Source: SIG565 sp045601525
GTDB lineage: Bacteria > Bacillota > Clostridia > Oscillospirales > Acutalibacteraceae
NCBI GenBank assembly: GCA_045601525.1
Contig: JAZRZR010000016.1
Location: 1-37,418, forward strand
Direction of reading: 5' to 3'
Length of the DNA stretch: 37,418 nucleotides
Shown here: piece after piece, positions 28,773 to 37,418 of the stretch
How the letters are laid out: each line of letters opens with the position of its first letter
Numbering within the stretch: position 1 is the first letter of the stretch
Made by a program: the position numbers and the translations under genes
Notes under the pieces: generated by a model
What the model was told of the DNA's origin: nothing
Seen by the model: only the letters and a program-made list of their open reading frames with translations
The model's database searches: none

Positions 28773-28810
28773 ATCAGGGCGGATGTAATCCGCCCTGATT
28801 TTGAGTTTTT
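28773..28810 (+). terminator. Intercistronic hairpin after the binding protein
   Basis: ATCAGGGCGGAT and ATCCGCCCTGAT form a perfect 12-bp stem with a 3-base loop, followed by TTTTGAGTTTTT. No new promoter is evident before the permease, so it probably acts as a leaky terminator or RNA stabiliser that keeps binding-protein mRNA in excess. Confidence 0.8.
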
Positions 28811-28826
28811 ATAAAGGAGATTTACG

Positions 28827-29558
28827 GTGAATTTTTTCGAGAATTTATGGAATGAATTTCATCACGTTATGATAGAGGGAGACCGATATAAATTTATAAC
28901 CCAAGGTCTTAAAAACACCTTTCTTATAACACTTGGTGCCTTGGCAATAGGTGTTGTTATAGGTATAATAGTTGCAGCTATACGCACTTCGTTCGATAAA
29001 AACAAAGAAGCGTTAAAGGCACGCGGAGGCATTGGTTATTTTGTTTTGCGTATATTAAATGCTATATGCAAGTTCTATTTAACGGTGGCCCGCGGCACTC
29101 CTGTTGTAGTGCAGCTAATGATATGCTATTTTATCATTTTTGCATCAGCGGATGACGGTGTGCCGGTTGCGATTTTTGCATTCGGTGTAAACTCAGGCGC
29201 CTATGTTGCCGAAATATTCCGTTCGGGCATTATGTCGGTTGATAACGGTCAGTTTGAAGCGGGTAGAAGTTTGGGCTTTAATTACTTCCAAACAATGTGG
29301 TATATTGTAATTCCTCAAATGTTTAAGATTGTTTTGCCTACGCTTTGTAACGAGTTTATAGCACTTCTTAAAGAAACCTCGGTTGCCGGTTATGTAGGGG
29401 TTACCGACCTTACAAAAGCGGGTAATACAATTGCAGGCCGAACCTTTGAGTATTTTATTCCGCTTATATGTGTTGCATTAATTTATCTTATAATGGTTGT
29501 AATTCTATCCTGGCTTGTAGGATTACTTGAGAGGAGGCTGCGTAAGAGTGACCACTAA
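28827..29558 (+). CDS. Amino-acid ABC transporter permease
   Basis: A 243-aa HisM/GlnP-type membrane subunit of a polar amino-acid importer. GLKNTFLITLGALAIGVVIG near residue 28 begins the permease domain; YLTVARGTPVVVQLM near 88 and the coupling-helix EAA motif EAGRSLGFNYFQTMWYIVIP (about 143-162) are clear, followed by LLKETSVAGYVGV. About five helices are visible. GTG start at 28827 with AAAGGAG at normal distance. A single permease gene suggests a homodimeric channel. It overlaps the ATPase gene by 11 bp. Confidence 0.93.
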   Translation: MNFFENLWNEFHHVMIEGDRYKFITQGLKNTFLITLGALAIGVVIGIIVAAIRTSFDKNKEALKARGGIGYFVLRILNAICKFYLTVARGTPVVVQLMICYFIIFASADDGVPVAIFAFGVNSGAYVAEIFRSGIMSVDNGQFEAGRSLGFNYFQTMWYIVIPQMFKIVLPTLCNEFIALLKETSVAGYVGVTDLTKAGNTIAGRTFEYFIPLICVALIYLIMVVILSWLVGLLERRLRKSDH

Positions 29559-30288
29559 TGATATAATAATTAAGGTTGACGATTTGCATAAATCCTTTGG
29601 TAAGGTAGAGGTGCTTAAAGGCATTGATATTGAAATCAAGCGCGGCGAGGTTCTTGTAATCATAGGTGCTTCGGGTTCGGGAAAATCAACGTTTTTGCGT
29701 TGCCTTAACCGTCTTGAAGAGCCAACAGGCGGTAAAATCTATTTTGATGATATGGATATTACCAACAAAAAAGCAAATATCAATTTGCACCGTCAAAAGA
29801 TGGGTATGGTTTTCCAGCAATTTAATTTGTTCCCTCATATGACTGTGCTTCAAAATATGACCAAGGCTCCTATAACCTTGCTTGGTAAAACCAAAGAGGA
29901 AGCCGAAACAAAGGCGATGGAATTACTAAAAAGGGTAGGGCTTGACGATAGGGCGGATTCATATCCCTCACAATTGTCGGGCGGTCAAAAACAGCGTGTT
30001 GCTATTGTTAGAGCACTTTGTATGGACCCCGAAATGCTCCTTTTTGATGAGCCCACTTCGGCGCTTGACCCCGAAATGGTAGGCGAGGTTTTAGATGTTA
30101 TGAAAAACCTTGCAAACGAGGGTATGACAATGGCAGTAGTAACTCACGAAATGGGCTTTGCTAAAGAGGTTGCCGATAGAATAATCTTTATAGATGAAGG
30201 TGTAATTGCAGAGGAGGGAACACCCGAAGAATTTTTCGGTAATCCCAAATCAGAGCGCCTAAAAGAGTTTTTATCAAAGGTTTTATAA
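29548..30288 (+). CDS. Amino-acid ABC transporter ATP-binding protein
   Basis: A 246-aa GlnQ/HisP-type ATPase that powers the importer. Walker A GASGSGKSTFLRCLN near residue 36, Q-loop VFQQFNLFPHMTVLQN near 85, signature LSGGQKQRVAIVRAL near 137, Walker B LLFDEPTSALDPE near 160, switch VVTHEMGFA near 193. DPEMVGEVLDVMK is typical of the polar amino-acid group. The frame begins at a TTG at 29527 inside the permease gene; GAGGAGG then 10 bases leads to the GTG at 29548, which is taken as the start. Confidence 0.94.
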   Translation: MTTNDIIIKVDDLHKSFGKVEVLKGIDIEIKRGEVLVIIGASGSGKSTFLRCLNRLEEPTGGKIYFDDMDITNKKANINLHRQKMGMVFQQFNLFPHMTVLQNMTKAPITLLGKTKEEAETKAMELLKRVGLDDRADSYPSQLSGGQKQRVAIVRALCMDPEMLLFDEPTSALDPEMVGEVLDVMKNLANEGMTMAVVTHEMGFAKEVADRIIFIDEGVIAEEGTPEEFFGNPKSERLKEFLSKVL

Positions 30289-30298
30289 TTAAAAGGAT

Positions 30299-30337
30299 AA
30301 AGCGTATGTGAAGAAAATGCTTCACATACGCTTTTTT
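30299..30337. terminator. Terminator between the convergent transporter and glycosidase operons
   Basis: AAAGCGTATGTGAAG and its reverse complement form a 15-bp stem with a 6-base loop and a TTTTTT tail on the plus strand. On the minus strand the tail is weaker, but no other terminator is seen for the glycosidase operon. Confidence 0.85.
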
Positions 30338-30340
30338 ATT

Positions 30341-32929
30341 TTACTTGTTGTAAATGAAATTTACAGGTCCTAAAAGTCCTGCGGGGCGCAAAGAGGAAAA
30401 AATTGTAGCACCTAATGAACCCCAAACAGTAGAATAGTTTGATATTTTTTGGTGTGAGTAGTGGCAATCTACGATAATTTTGATTTTATTTTTACCCATC
30501 ATACAAAATTCTTTAATATTAAAGATATATGGTGCCGAGATTTTTGCCCCAACCAATTTCCCATTAAGGTATAACTCACAAGATTCGTTAACCTTTCCAA
30601 GATTGATTTGGTCGGGTATTTCGGAAATGTCAACACTTGTGGTATATTCAACCTTCCCGCAGTAGTTTGGATACATATCGGGTGCGGTAATAGGGCAAAG
30701 ATTGCTTAAGTTGAAACTTTCTTTAGTTTCTCCTAAAAGATTAACCTGCCACTCGGTATCCACCAAAGCCGTATTTTTTATTAAGGGCAGTTTATTGGCG
30801 TTTAGTGTATTTTGTCCCGAGTAGAAGAAGGCGGCCTCGAATTCGGCAAGGGTAATATCAAACTCACAATAATCGCCAACCTGTTTTGCAGGCATTTCAT
30901 AAGCCTTTAGGTCAACCATATTTATATAGTAAATAGGTAGGTTCGCTTTGATACGGCATCTTGTTGTAAATTCTTCGCCCTCATTGTGAAGGTAGTAATA
31001 ATCACCTGTGGTATCGAAAATATGTGAATAGCGAAGCCATTTGTGGTATTCACTAACAAGAAGGTCACGCTCAATAACTTCGCTAACCTTTTGGGCAATG
31101 TCATCAAGTAGAGCAACTTCACCATAATCAAGCGCAATTTTCTCGCCACTTTCGGCAATATAAGTGGGGCATTTTTCAATATAGAAAACAGGGAAGCCAG
31201 TTTGCTTTGCTTTTTCGATAAAGGAGATAACCGATTTTGGTAAAGCGGTGGTAGATGGAATAATAAATGCCTCATATTTGTTGCCGTTTACAGTAAGACC
31301 ATTTTCGGTTTCGGTTAAGAAATTTTCGGGATATTCGAAAACATCGGCAGGAACACAATCATAACTAATTTGATTTCTTGCCAAACGGGAGGCAGGGAAC
31401 TGAAAGCCTTGAGTTGTAGCATCAAACCATTCGCAGTCGCCGTGGTAAAGAATGGCGGTTTTAATTATAGGTTTTGTATTATTTAGTAGGTGACAAACAC
31501 GATTTGAGTAATCAACAACAGGTTTTGCAGCATAGTTGCTGTTGTTAATAGAACCCATAACAAGATGGTTAATGCCGTTTACCATTAGGTGGTCGGCTAC
31601 AAACTTGCGGTATTTTTCAAAACTTTGGTTGTCACGCACACCAAACCCCTCGCAAAGACTCTTAAAATTCTTTTCGGGGCTTATGCGCGCAGCAGATGAA
31701 GCAAGTTTGGCCATACCGTAATGGTAGAATAATCCATCGCCGTAATGGTGGCCGTACCAAGCGTTCGGACCATCTTTATACGGCATAATTTGTCCGCCGA
31801 TTTCGTCAATTCCTGCCCAACTTTGATGCTCTTCAGTTCTAAAAAAGTGAACGGGACCCGTGGATAAACGGCAATGACTGTTTTCATCCTCGAGCACATG
31901 GCCTGTGTAGATAAGACCACGCTCCTTACACCATTTATACATTTGACCGTTGTAATTATCTCTGATAAGTTTCGAAACGGCATTCATATAGCCATAACGG
32001 GTGGCGGCAAAATTTTCACCTATATCATACCAAAGCAAAGAAAGTTTTGCTCGGTTTTCTTTGCCCCAGTTGTTCATTTGCTCACACCAAGGAAGCACAA
32101 CGCTTTTGTTGCCACCAATAGGTTTTCCGATGGTTGCTAAAAAGTCATAACCACCCACATTGCCAACCTCGGGCTCATCGTAAAACATACCAAGCCAGGT
32201 TTTGCCTACCTCATCTTTAAGATGCTCGTAATGGGGCTTGTATGTTTTCTCAATTAGCAATCCTATTGAATCTTTGTCAAGGATATTCATAAAGGAGGAA
32301 TATCCTCCATTGTGGGTTTGTTTAACAATAAATATGCGCCAAATACCCTCGGGCACCGCCCAATAAAGCATACCATTTTGAACTTTTTCGGTAAGGTCTA
32401 TCGGCTCACCGATAAATTTGCCGTTTTCATCCTGCTTAACTGCCGATACAGAAATAAGTTTTTCATCGAGAGGGGTGTCTTTTCTAAAGGTAGAGGGTGT
32501 TGTACCTGTAACTTTATGTAAATGCGCATCGATAAAAAAGGCCGCATCTTTATCAGGACCATAGGCATCTATATGGTCTTCAGCAAGATATAATTTGTCT
32601 AAATGGCGGTATTCCTCGGTTGCGTAAAGGCCATCAACCCAACCGGTAGGAGGGGAGGGGGTATCTTGAATTAAGAAGGTCATATTTTCTTCTCTGCAAA
32701 TTTCAGCCACCCATTTTATGCGTTCCCAATAAACTTCGCTGTTAAAGGAAGGCACATTGTCTTCTTTAGAGCGGGTAAACCAAACGGTCATGGAATAAAT
32801 GCCTTGTTTCTTAAGGGAAAGTAATCTTTCCTTTATATCATTTTTAGTATCGGTGGCACAAAGGCGCGTAAAAGGAAGGACATAATGATATTTTGCTTTG
32901 TTATCTAAAATCTCATTTAGTATCGACAT
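30341..32929 (-). CDS. GH106-like glycoside hydrolase, paralogue 2
   Basis: An 862-aa protein without signal peptide, hence cytoplasmic. The layout resembles GH106 alpha-L-rhamnosidase-like enzymes: an N-terminal TIM-barrel region (about 1-460), with FLIQDTPSPPTGWVDG near 86-100 and TWLGMFYDEPEVGN near 244-257 carrying acidic residues; YTGHVLEDENSH and GGQIMPYKDGPNAWYGHHYG around 340-405; a middle domain (about 490-640) with FIIPSTTALPKSVISFIEKA; and a C-terminal jelly-roll (about 740-862) with GKVNESCELYLNGKLVG and GLLGPVNFIYN. Closely similar along its whole length to the preceding gene. Rhamnosyl or related deoxysugar cleavage is the family-based guess; catalytic residues are not proven. 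GGAGGAAACTTT precedes the ATG, 11 bp after the upstream stop. Confidence 0.75.
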   Translation of the reverse strand: MSILNEILDNKAKYHYVLPFTRLCATDTKNDIKERLLSLKKQGIYSMTVWFTRSKEDNVPSFNSEVYWERIKWVAEICREENMTFLIQDTPSPPTGWVDGLYATEEYRHLDKLYLAEDHIDAYGPDKDAAFFIDAHLHKVTGTTPSTFRKDTPLDEKLISVSAVKQDENGKFIGEPIDLTEKVQNGMLYWAVPEGIWRIFIVKQTHNGGYSSFMNILDKDSIGLLIEKTYKPHYEHLKDEVGKTWLGMFYDEPEVGNVGGYDFLATIGKPIGGNKSVVLPWCEQMNNWGKENRAKLSLLWYDIGENFAATRYGYMNAVSKLIRDNYNGQMYKWCKERGLIYTGHVLEDENSHCRLSTGPVHFFRTEEHQSWAGIDEIGGQIMPYKDGPNAWYGHHYGDGLFYHYGMAKLASSAARISPEKNFKSLCEGFGVRDNQSFEKYRKFVADHLMVNGINHLVMGSINNSNYAAKPVVDYSNRVCHLLNNTKPIIKTAILYHGDCEWFDATTQGFQFPASRLARNQISYDCVPADVFEYPENFLTETENGLTVNGNKYEAFIIPSTTALPKSVISFIEKAKQTGFPVFYIEKCPTYIAESGEKIALDYGEVALLDDIAQKVSEVIERDLLVSEYHKWLRYSHIFDTTGDYYYLHNEGEEFTTRCRIKANLPIYYINMVDLKAYEMPAKQVGDYCEFDITLAEFEAAFFYSGQNTLNANKLPLIKNTALVDTEWQVNLLGETKESFNLSNLCPITAPDMYPNYCGKVEYTTSVDISEIPDQINLGKVNESCELYLNGKLVGAKISAPYIFNIKEFCMMGKNKIKIIVDCHYSHQKISNYSTVWGSLGATIFSSLRPAGLLGPVNFIYNK

Positions 32930-32940
32930 AAAGTTTCCTC

Positions 32941-35553
32941 CTACTTGTTGTAAAGCGCTTTTACAGGACCTAAAAGTCCGCCCGGATTAAGTGAAGAATA
33001 GTATGTGGCCGAAAGTGAGCCCCAGTAATGTCCGTTTTCTTTAAGGGGCGCATATCCCAAAGCGTTGGTGACATGTAGGGTAATTGTATTTTCACCAATT
33101 TTTGCAAACTGCTTAATGTTATCAAAACGGTAAGGCTCGGTAAAACGGATACCTGCATTTTGACCGTTTATAAACAACTCACAAGATTCGTAAACCTTGC
33201 CAAAATCAATACTGTCGGGCAATTTATCAAAGGTAGTTTTGATGTTGTAAATAGTTTCTCCTGAATAACGGGGGAACATATCACGGCCATTTAGATTTGT
33301 TAGTTTGTTTGAGGTAAAGGTTTTGCTCACATTTCCGTTAAGTGTGATTGTCCACTCTCCCGAAATGTCGGCTTCTTTTTCTATAATGGGTTGATTTTCT
33401 ATTTCAAGAGCCGTATCACCCGAAAAGACAATTACCGCTTCGAATTCGGCAAGTGATAAATTAAATTCGCAGTAATCTCCCACTACTGTATAAGGGATTT
33501 TGTAGGCTTTTTGATTGAGAGCATCAATCTTGATGAGAGGACCGCAACCTTTGATTTTACAGGTTGTATTTATATCCTTGCCCTCGTTGTGCAAATAATA
33601 GTAGTCGCCCGTATTGTCGCTGGTGTGTAGGTAGCGGAGCCACTTTTGGTAGTCGGCTATTGTAAGGTCGGGGGAAATAGCGTTTTTAACCTCATTGGCA
33701 ATTTTTTCAAGTTCTACAACCTTGCCGTAATCAATGGCGATTTGTTGGCCGTTTTCGGCGACCAAATGGGGAAGTTTATCAACAAAAAATACAGGAAAGC
33801 CGCTTTTCTTTGCTTTTTCAATAAATTCAATAACCGATTTAGGCAAAACGGTGGTTGAGGGCACAATAGATGCTTCATATTTGTTTCCGTTGATAGTAAG
33901 ACCATTGTCGGTTTCGGTTAAGAATTTTTCGGGATATTCAAATACATCGGAAGGCACACAGTCGTAACTTATTTGATTCCTTGCAAATTCCTTGCCGATT
34001 AGGTGAAAGCCTTGTGCCGTGTCATCAAACCAAGCCAAATCACCCTCGTAGAGAATAGCGGTTTTAATTAGTTGCTTTGTGTTGTTGAGGAAATGACACA
34101 TACGAGCCGCATAGGTATAAAGAGGTTTTAGAAATTTATAATTTTCTCTAACACACATACCATAATCTTCAGCGGGAATAAGATAATTCACACCATTAAC
34201 TAAAAGATGGTCAATAAGGAATTTATTAAGGCGTGCGGTGTCTATACCCTCGTAAACATTAAGATACTCGCAAACACAGCGTCCACGGCTTATCGGTGAA
34301 ATATGTGCAATAGATGAGCCGAGCTTTGCAAGACCATAATGATAAAATGTTCCGTCGCCATAATGGTTGCCATACCAAGCGTTAGGGCCATCCTTATACG
34401 GCATAATTTGACCGCCTATAAGGTCAACACCGGTCCAATCTTGGTGCTCCTGCATTCTGAAAATATTAACAGGGCCGCTTGATAGCATATTATGGCTTCG
34501 TTCATCCTCAAGATTGTGGCCAATGTATAAAACCTTGTGTTCTTGGCACCACTTGTGCATTTGCCCGTTATAATTATCTCTTATGAGTTTTGAAACGCAG
34601 GTCATATAGTTATAGCGAGCAACGGCAAATTCTTTGCCGGTTTCAAACCAAAGCATAGGAAGCATTAAACGATAATCTTTTCCCATAGAAGTTTGGCAAA
34701 GTTTTTCCATATCCAAACTCCAGGGTAATGTTACAGTGTTGTTTCCGCTCGGTTTTTGACCGATTTTTGCAAGAAAATCATAAGAGGGGCAGTTTCCAAC
34801 CTCGGTTTCATCATAGAAAAAGCCGAGCCAAGTTTTGCCAAGGTCGTCGCCTAAATGTTCGATGTGCGGTTCATACAATGATTTAATCATTAAGCCTACT
34901 GAATCTTTGTCTAAAAGGTTCATATAGGTTTTCAAACCCTGACCACGATAGGTTTGAGAAATAACGAAAATACGCCATATTCCGTCGGGTATCTCCCAAT
35001 AGAGTACACCATCACACACTTTGTCGGTAATATCTATGTTTTCACCTAAAAATTCACCGTTTTCAGTTATCTTTGAGGCAATAACGGCAATTAGTTTTTC
35101 GTTTTTAGGCTTTGTTATCTTTTGCATACGGCGAAGAGGGTGTACAACCTCATCAATAAGGAACATACCATTATCATCGGGGCCATAAGCATCAAAGTGT
35201 CTTTCGGCAAGATAGAGTTTCTTAAGGTGCTCAAATTCGGGCTTTTCAAACCAACCGTCAGCCTCACCGGTAGGCGCTCCTGCAGCGTCCTGAATTATAT
35301 ACGTCATACCCTCTCTTTTACAAACCTCATTAAACCAACCAAGTGATTCCCAATATTTAGGCTGGTCAAAATCACAACGACCACCCTTATGTGTGTCGGC
35401 CCAAATAAGTAAAATTGAATTAACACCCGAGTTTTTATGCCATAAAATTTTGCGTTCGATTTCTTCCTTTGAGTCGTGAATACACATGGTCATAAACCCG
35501 TGTAAATAATGGGGGAGTTTTTCGTTTGTTAAGAGTTGTTCCAAATTTGTCAT
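32941..35553 (-). CDS. GH106-like glycoside hydrolase, paralogue 1
   Basis: An 870-aa cytoplasmic protein, the tandem paralogue of the next gene. Shared landmarks: YIIQDAAGAPTGEADGW near 85-102, LAERHFDAYGPDDNGMFLID near 113, TWLGFFYDETEVGN near 245-258 (DET where the paralogue has DEPE), GHNLEDERSHNML, GGQIMPYKDGPNAWYGNHYG, GNKYEASIVPSTTVLPKSVIEF, and the C-terminal GKVYESCELFINGQNAG with GGLLGPVKALYN. Long stretches are nearly identical, for example LTINGNKYEA and FARNQISYDCVPSDVFEYPE, whereas substrate-proximal segments differ. This points to duplication then specialisation. Starts 15 bp after the ABC exporter stop; CGAGGTGCAGT precedes the ATG. Confidence 0.75.
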   Translation of the reverse strand: MTNLEQLLTNEKLPHYLHGFMTMCIHDSKEEIERKILWHKNSGVNSILLIWADTHKGGRCDFDQPKYWESLGWFNEVCKREGMTYIIQDAAGAPTGEADGWFEKPEFEHLKKLYLAERHFDAYGPDDNGMFLIDEVVHPLRRMQKITKPKNEKLIAVIASKITENGEFLGENIDITDKVCDGVLYWEIPDGIWRIFVISQTYRGQGLKTYMNLLDKDSVGLMIKSLYEPHIEHLGDDLGKTWLGFFYDETEVGNCPSYDFLAKIGQKPSGNNTVTLPWSLDMEKLCQTSMGKDYRLMLPMLWFETGKEFAVARYNYMTCVSKLIRDNYNGQMHKWCQEHKVLYIGHNLEDERSHNMLSSGPVNIFRMQEHQDWTGVDLIGGQIMPYKDGPNAWYGNHYGDGTFYHYGLAKLGSSIAHISPISRGRCVCEYLNVYEGIDTARLNKFLIDHLLVNGVNYLIPAEDYGMCVRENYKFLKPLYTYAARMCHFLNNTKQLIKTAILYEGDLAWFDDTAQGFHLIGKEFARNQISYDCVPSDVFEYPEKFLTETDNGLTINGNKYEASIVPSTTVLPKSVIEFIEKAKKSGFPVFFVDKLPHLVAENGQQIAIDYGKVVELEKIANEVKNAISPDLTIADYQKWLRYLHTSDNTGDYYYLHNEGKDINTTCKIKGCGPLIKIDALNQKAYKIPYTVVGDYCEFNLSLAEFEAVIVFSGDTALEIENQPIIEKEADISGEWTITLNGNVSKTFTSNKLTNLNGRDMFPRYSGETIYNIKTTFDKLPDSIDFGKVYESCELFINGQNAGIRFTEPYRFDNIKQFAKIGENTITLHVTNALGYAPLKENGHYWGSLSATYYSSLNPGGLLGPVKALYNK

Positions 35554-35568
35554 ACTGCACCTCGTAAA

Positions 35569-37401
35569 TTAAATTTGTAGTTCTCTGAATTTGTAAAACG
35601 CGCCTTTTTTGGCTACAAGTTCATCGTATGTGCCAAATTCCACACAACGCCCTTTTTCTATAACGGCAATCTTATCGGCGTTTTTAACGGTTGAAAGGCG
35701 GTGCGCTACAATAAAGGTCGTTTTGTCTTTTGAAAGATTTTCTATTGCGGTTTGAATATGCTTTTCCGAAACGGTATCAAGCGCACTTGTCGCTTCATCA
35801 AAAATAATAATTTTTGGGTTTCTTATAAGCGCACGGGCAATAGAAATGCGTTGCTTTTGTCCACCCGACAGCTTGCTTCCGTGTTCACCTATACGGCTAT
35901 CAAGGCCCTCAGGCAAAGCCTTCACTACATCTTCAAGGCATGCAAGATGCAGAATTTCATTTAACCTTTTTTCGCTTACATTTGGAATACCATAAGTGAT
36001 ATTATCCCTAACACTACCTGAAAAGAGAATACTGTTTTGCAAAACAACAGCGATATTTTTGCGGTATTCGTGCAGGTTGATTTTATCGGCATCATAACCA
36101 TCAATGGTAAATAAACCATCGGTTATTTGCTCGAAACCGCAAACAAGATTTATGATGGTTGATTTGCCCGAACCCGATTCACCAACCAAGGCGATAGTTT
36201 CTCCCGCTTTAACAGTTAAATCAAGACCTTGCAAAACATCACGCTCTATTTCATCTTGATAAGCAAAATGCACATCTTTGAAAACAAATTCGCCCTTTAC
36301 ATCTTTGATAACGGCCTTACCTTCGTTTTCTTCAATGTCATCACAATCAAGAATTTCGCCAAGGGAAAGTAGGGCCTCGCCGCCGTTAGCCACATGGGGA
36401 GCAATGTCCATTATGGAAGATATTGTACCTATCATAGTTGCAAAATATGAGTTATAAAGCACGATTTCACCGATAGAAATGGTGCCGTTAAGAGCAAAAA
36501 ATATGAGAAGAATTAAGCAAAACAAACTTAGTAATTTCATAAAAATCCAGGTGGATGCCACAAATTTTGCTATGGTCATATCGTGGTTAAATCCCGCCGA
36601 AGCAGTTTTTGAAATTGTGTTTGAAAGTTTCTCGATTTCTAATTCTTCTAAGGCGTGAGCCTTGGTTACGGGGATAAGTTCAGCCATTTCAACTACATTT
36701 GCCGAGGCAGCCTCACGTGTTTTTCTCAGTAGCGATGAAGAATTACGGATATTTTTCTTTTGCCTTTTGAAAAGCAATAATATAACTGGTGCAGTAAGAA
36801 TATAAAAAAGTAAAATGAGGAAATTGCCTTTAATAAGGGTAACTATCAAAACAGTAAGAATATTTATAACAATATGTAATAACTTGATGGGGATATATTC
36901 AACCAAAGCGCGCACCGAATCAACATCCGACATAATCTTAGAGGGGATTCGGCCGGTTGCCATTTCTTTGGTGAAACGCAAGCGTAACTGTTGTAGTTTT
37001 ACAACAATTGCACTGCGGAGTTTTGCCTCAATATATCTGCCTACATTTGCTATGTTTTTTCTATAAAAAATTTGGAGTGGGAAGTTTATTGCTAAAAGGC
37101 CAAAGGCAACCGAAAGGTTGATTATAATAACTCTTAAAAAGTTTTCATCTTGTGTCGTTAGCGCATCAATTATGTTTGCGGTACCGATAGGTAAAAAAAG
37201 TTCAGCACTTAACTGTATTGCGCAAAAAAGCATAGCTAAGAAAAAACGAAAATAATGTCCCTTACAAATTATTGTGAAAATTTTTGTTTTTGAATTTGCT
37301 TTTTGGGCTTTTGTATATTCTCTTAAAAAAAGGTCTTCAAGTTCTAAAACTTTATCTTGAGAAATATTGTCAAGTAGTGGATTGTTGTCTATGTTTTTCA
37401 T
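35569..37401 (-). CDS. ABC transporter, fused permease/ATPase (type IV exporter fold)
   Basis: A 610-aa half-transporter. Residues about 1-50 are a hydrophilic N-terminal extension; about 50-345 hold six membrane helices (FRFFLAMLFCAIQLSAELFLP is the first); about 370-610 is the ATPase with Walker A GESGSGKSTIINLVCG near 405, Q-loop VVLQNSILFSGSVRDN near 452, signature LSGGQKQRISIARAL near 508, Walker B IIIFDEATSALD near 530 and H-loop AHRLSTVKNADK near 562. Such proteins work as homo- or heterodimers and usually export lipids, peptides or drugs. It is the first gene of an operon with two glycosidases. The ATG at 37401 is preceded by TAGGTGATTTTTTA; the promoter lies outside the window. Confidence 0.93.
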   Translation of the reverse strand: MKNIDNNPLLDNISQDKVLELEDLFLREYTKAQKANSKTKIFTIICKGHYFRFFLAMLFCAIQLSAELFLPIGTANIIDALTTQDENFLRVIIINLSVAFGLLAINFPLQIFYRKNIANVGRYIEAKLRSAIVVKLQQLRLRFTKEMATGRIPSKIMSDVDSVRALVEYIPIKLLHIVINILTVLIVTLIKGNFLILLFYILTAPVILLLFKRQKKNIRNSSSLLRKTREAASANVVEMAELIPVTKAHALEELEIEKLSNTISKTASAGFNHDMTIAKFVASTWIFMKLLSLFCLILLIFFALNGTISIGEIVLYNSYFATMIGTISSIMDIAPHVANGGEALLSLGEILDCDDIEENEGKAVIKDVKGEFVFKDVHFAYQDEIERDVLQGLDLTVKAGETIALVGESGSGKSTIINLVCGFEQITDGLFTIDGYDADKINLHEYRKNIAVVLQNSILFSGSVRDNITYGIPNVSEKRLNEILHLACLEDVVKALPEGLDSRIGEHGSKLSGGQKQRISIARALIRNPKIIIFDEATSALDTVSEKHIQTAIENLSKDKTTFIVAHRLSTVKNADKIAVIEKGRCVEFGTYDELVAKKGAFYKFRELQI

Positions 37402-37418
37402 TAAAAAATCACCTACAG

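Noticed and set aside
35569..37401. Two-component heterodimeric ABC exporter
   Set aside because: Only one half-transporter is present and the right edge of the window cuts off any partner; nothing supports a heterodimer.

Overview
The window reads as chromosomal DNA of a low-to-moderate GC Gram-positive anaerobe of the class Clostridia, probably an uncultured gut relative of the Oscillospirales/Ruminococcaceae. The main reasons are the clostridial gene orders (Asp23 - DAK2/FakA - recG; smpB - ssrA), strong AGGAGG-type ribosome binding sites, sigma-A promoters with 17-bp spacers, lipoprotein signal peptides, and a sodium-pump decarboxylase beta subunit. The taxon is inferred; no rRNA is present.

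Layout. (1) 1-1460: the 3' end of an ASCH-domain gene, an intact tRNA-Pro(TGG), then about 600 bp without an intact gene, filled with displaced tRNA-Pro 5' halves, a 111-bp repeat present twice, and a decayed AraC-family fragment. (2) 1630-8031: ymdB, an orphan OppA-like lipoprotein, an Asp23 protein, fakA and recG. (3) 8145-14713: an arginine biosynthesis operon, argG-argC-argJ-argB-argD-argF, whose promoter is covered by tandem ARG boxes. (4) 14750-18106, minus strand: a four-gene operon of two integral membrane proteins (one DUF5058), an M20 peptidase and a PAP2 phosphatase. (5) 18186-21532: an MFS/GDPD pair, trmO, and a shikimate kinase-like protein. (6) 21667-24206: tRNA-Arg(TCT) with a small cargo segment bounded by a repeat of its 3' end, then smpB-ssrA with duplicated ssrA 3' ends. 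(7) 24207-27731, minus strand: a cell-wall amidase, then a sodium-pump beta subunit plus a 42-aa OadG-like subunit behind a structured RNA leader. (8) 27866-30288: an amino-acid ABC transporter under ARG boxes of the same geometry as argG; its binding protein looks circularly permuted. (9) 30341-37401, minus strand: an ABC exporter followed by two tandem GH106-like glycosidases.

How the parts connect. The argG operon and the ABC transporter share the same operator design (two ARG boxes with centres 21 bp apart, one covering a TTGCAT -35 element). This predicts a single ArgR/AhrC regulon covering synthesis and uptake of arginine or a precursor. All three stable RNA genes (tRNA-Pro, tRNA-Arg, ssrA) have partial duplicates of themselves next to them, the footprint left by integrative elements; two of these scars also share a small covarying hairpin motif. 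The most unusual protein observation is the amino-acid binding protein at 27954-28754, in which the two halves of the family domain occur in swapped order.
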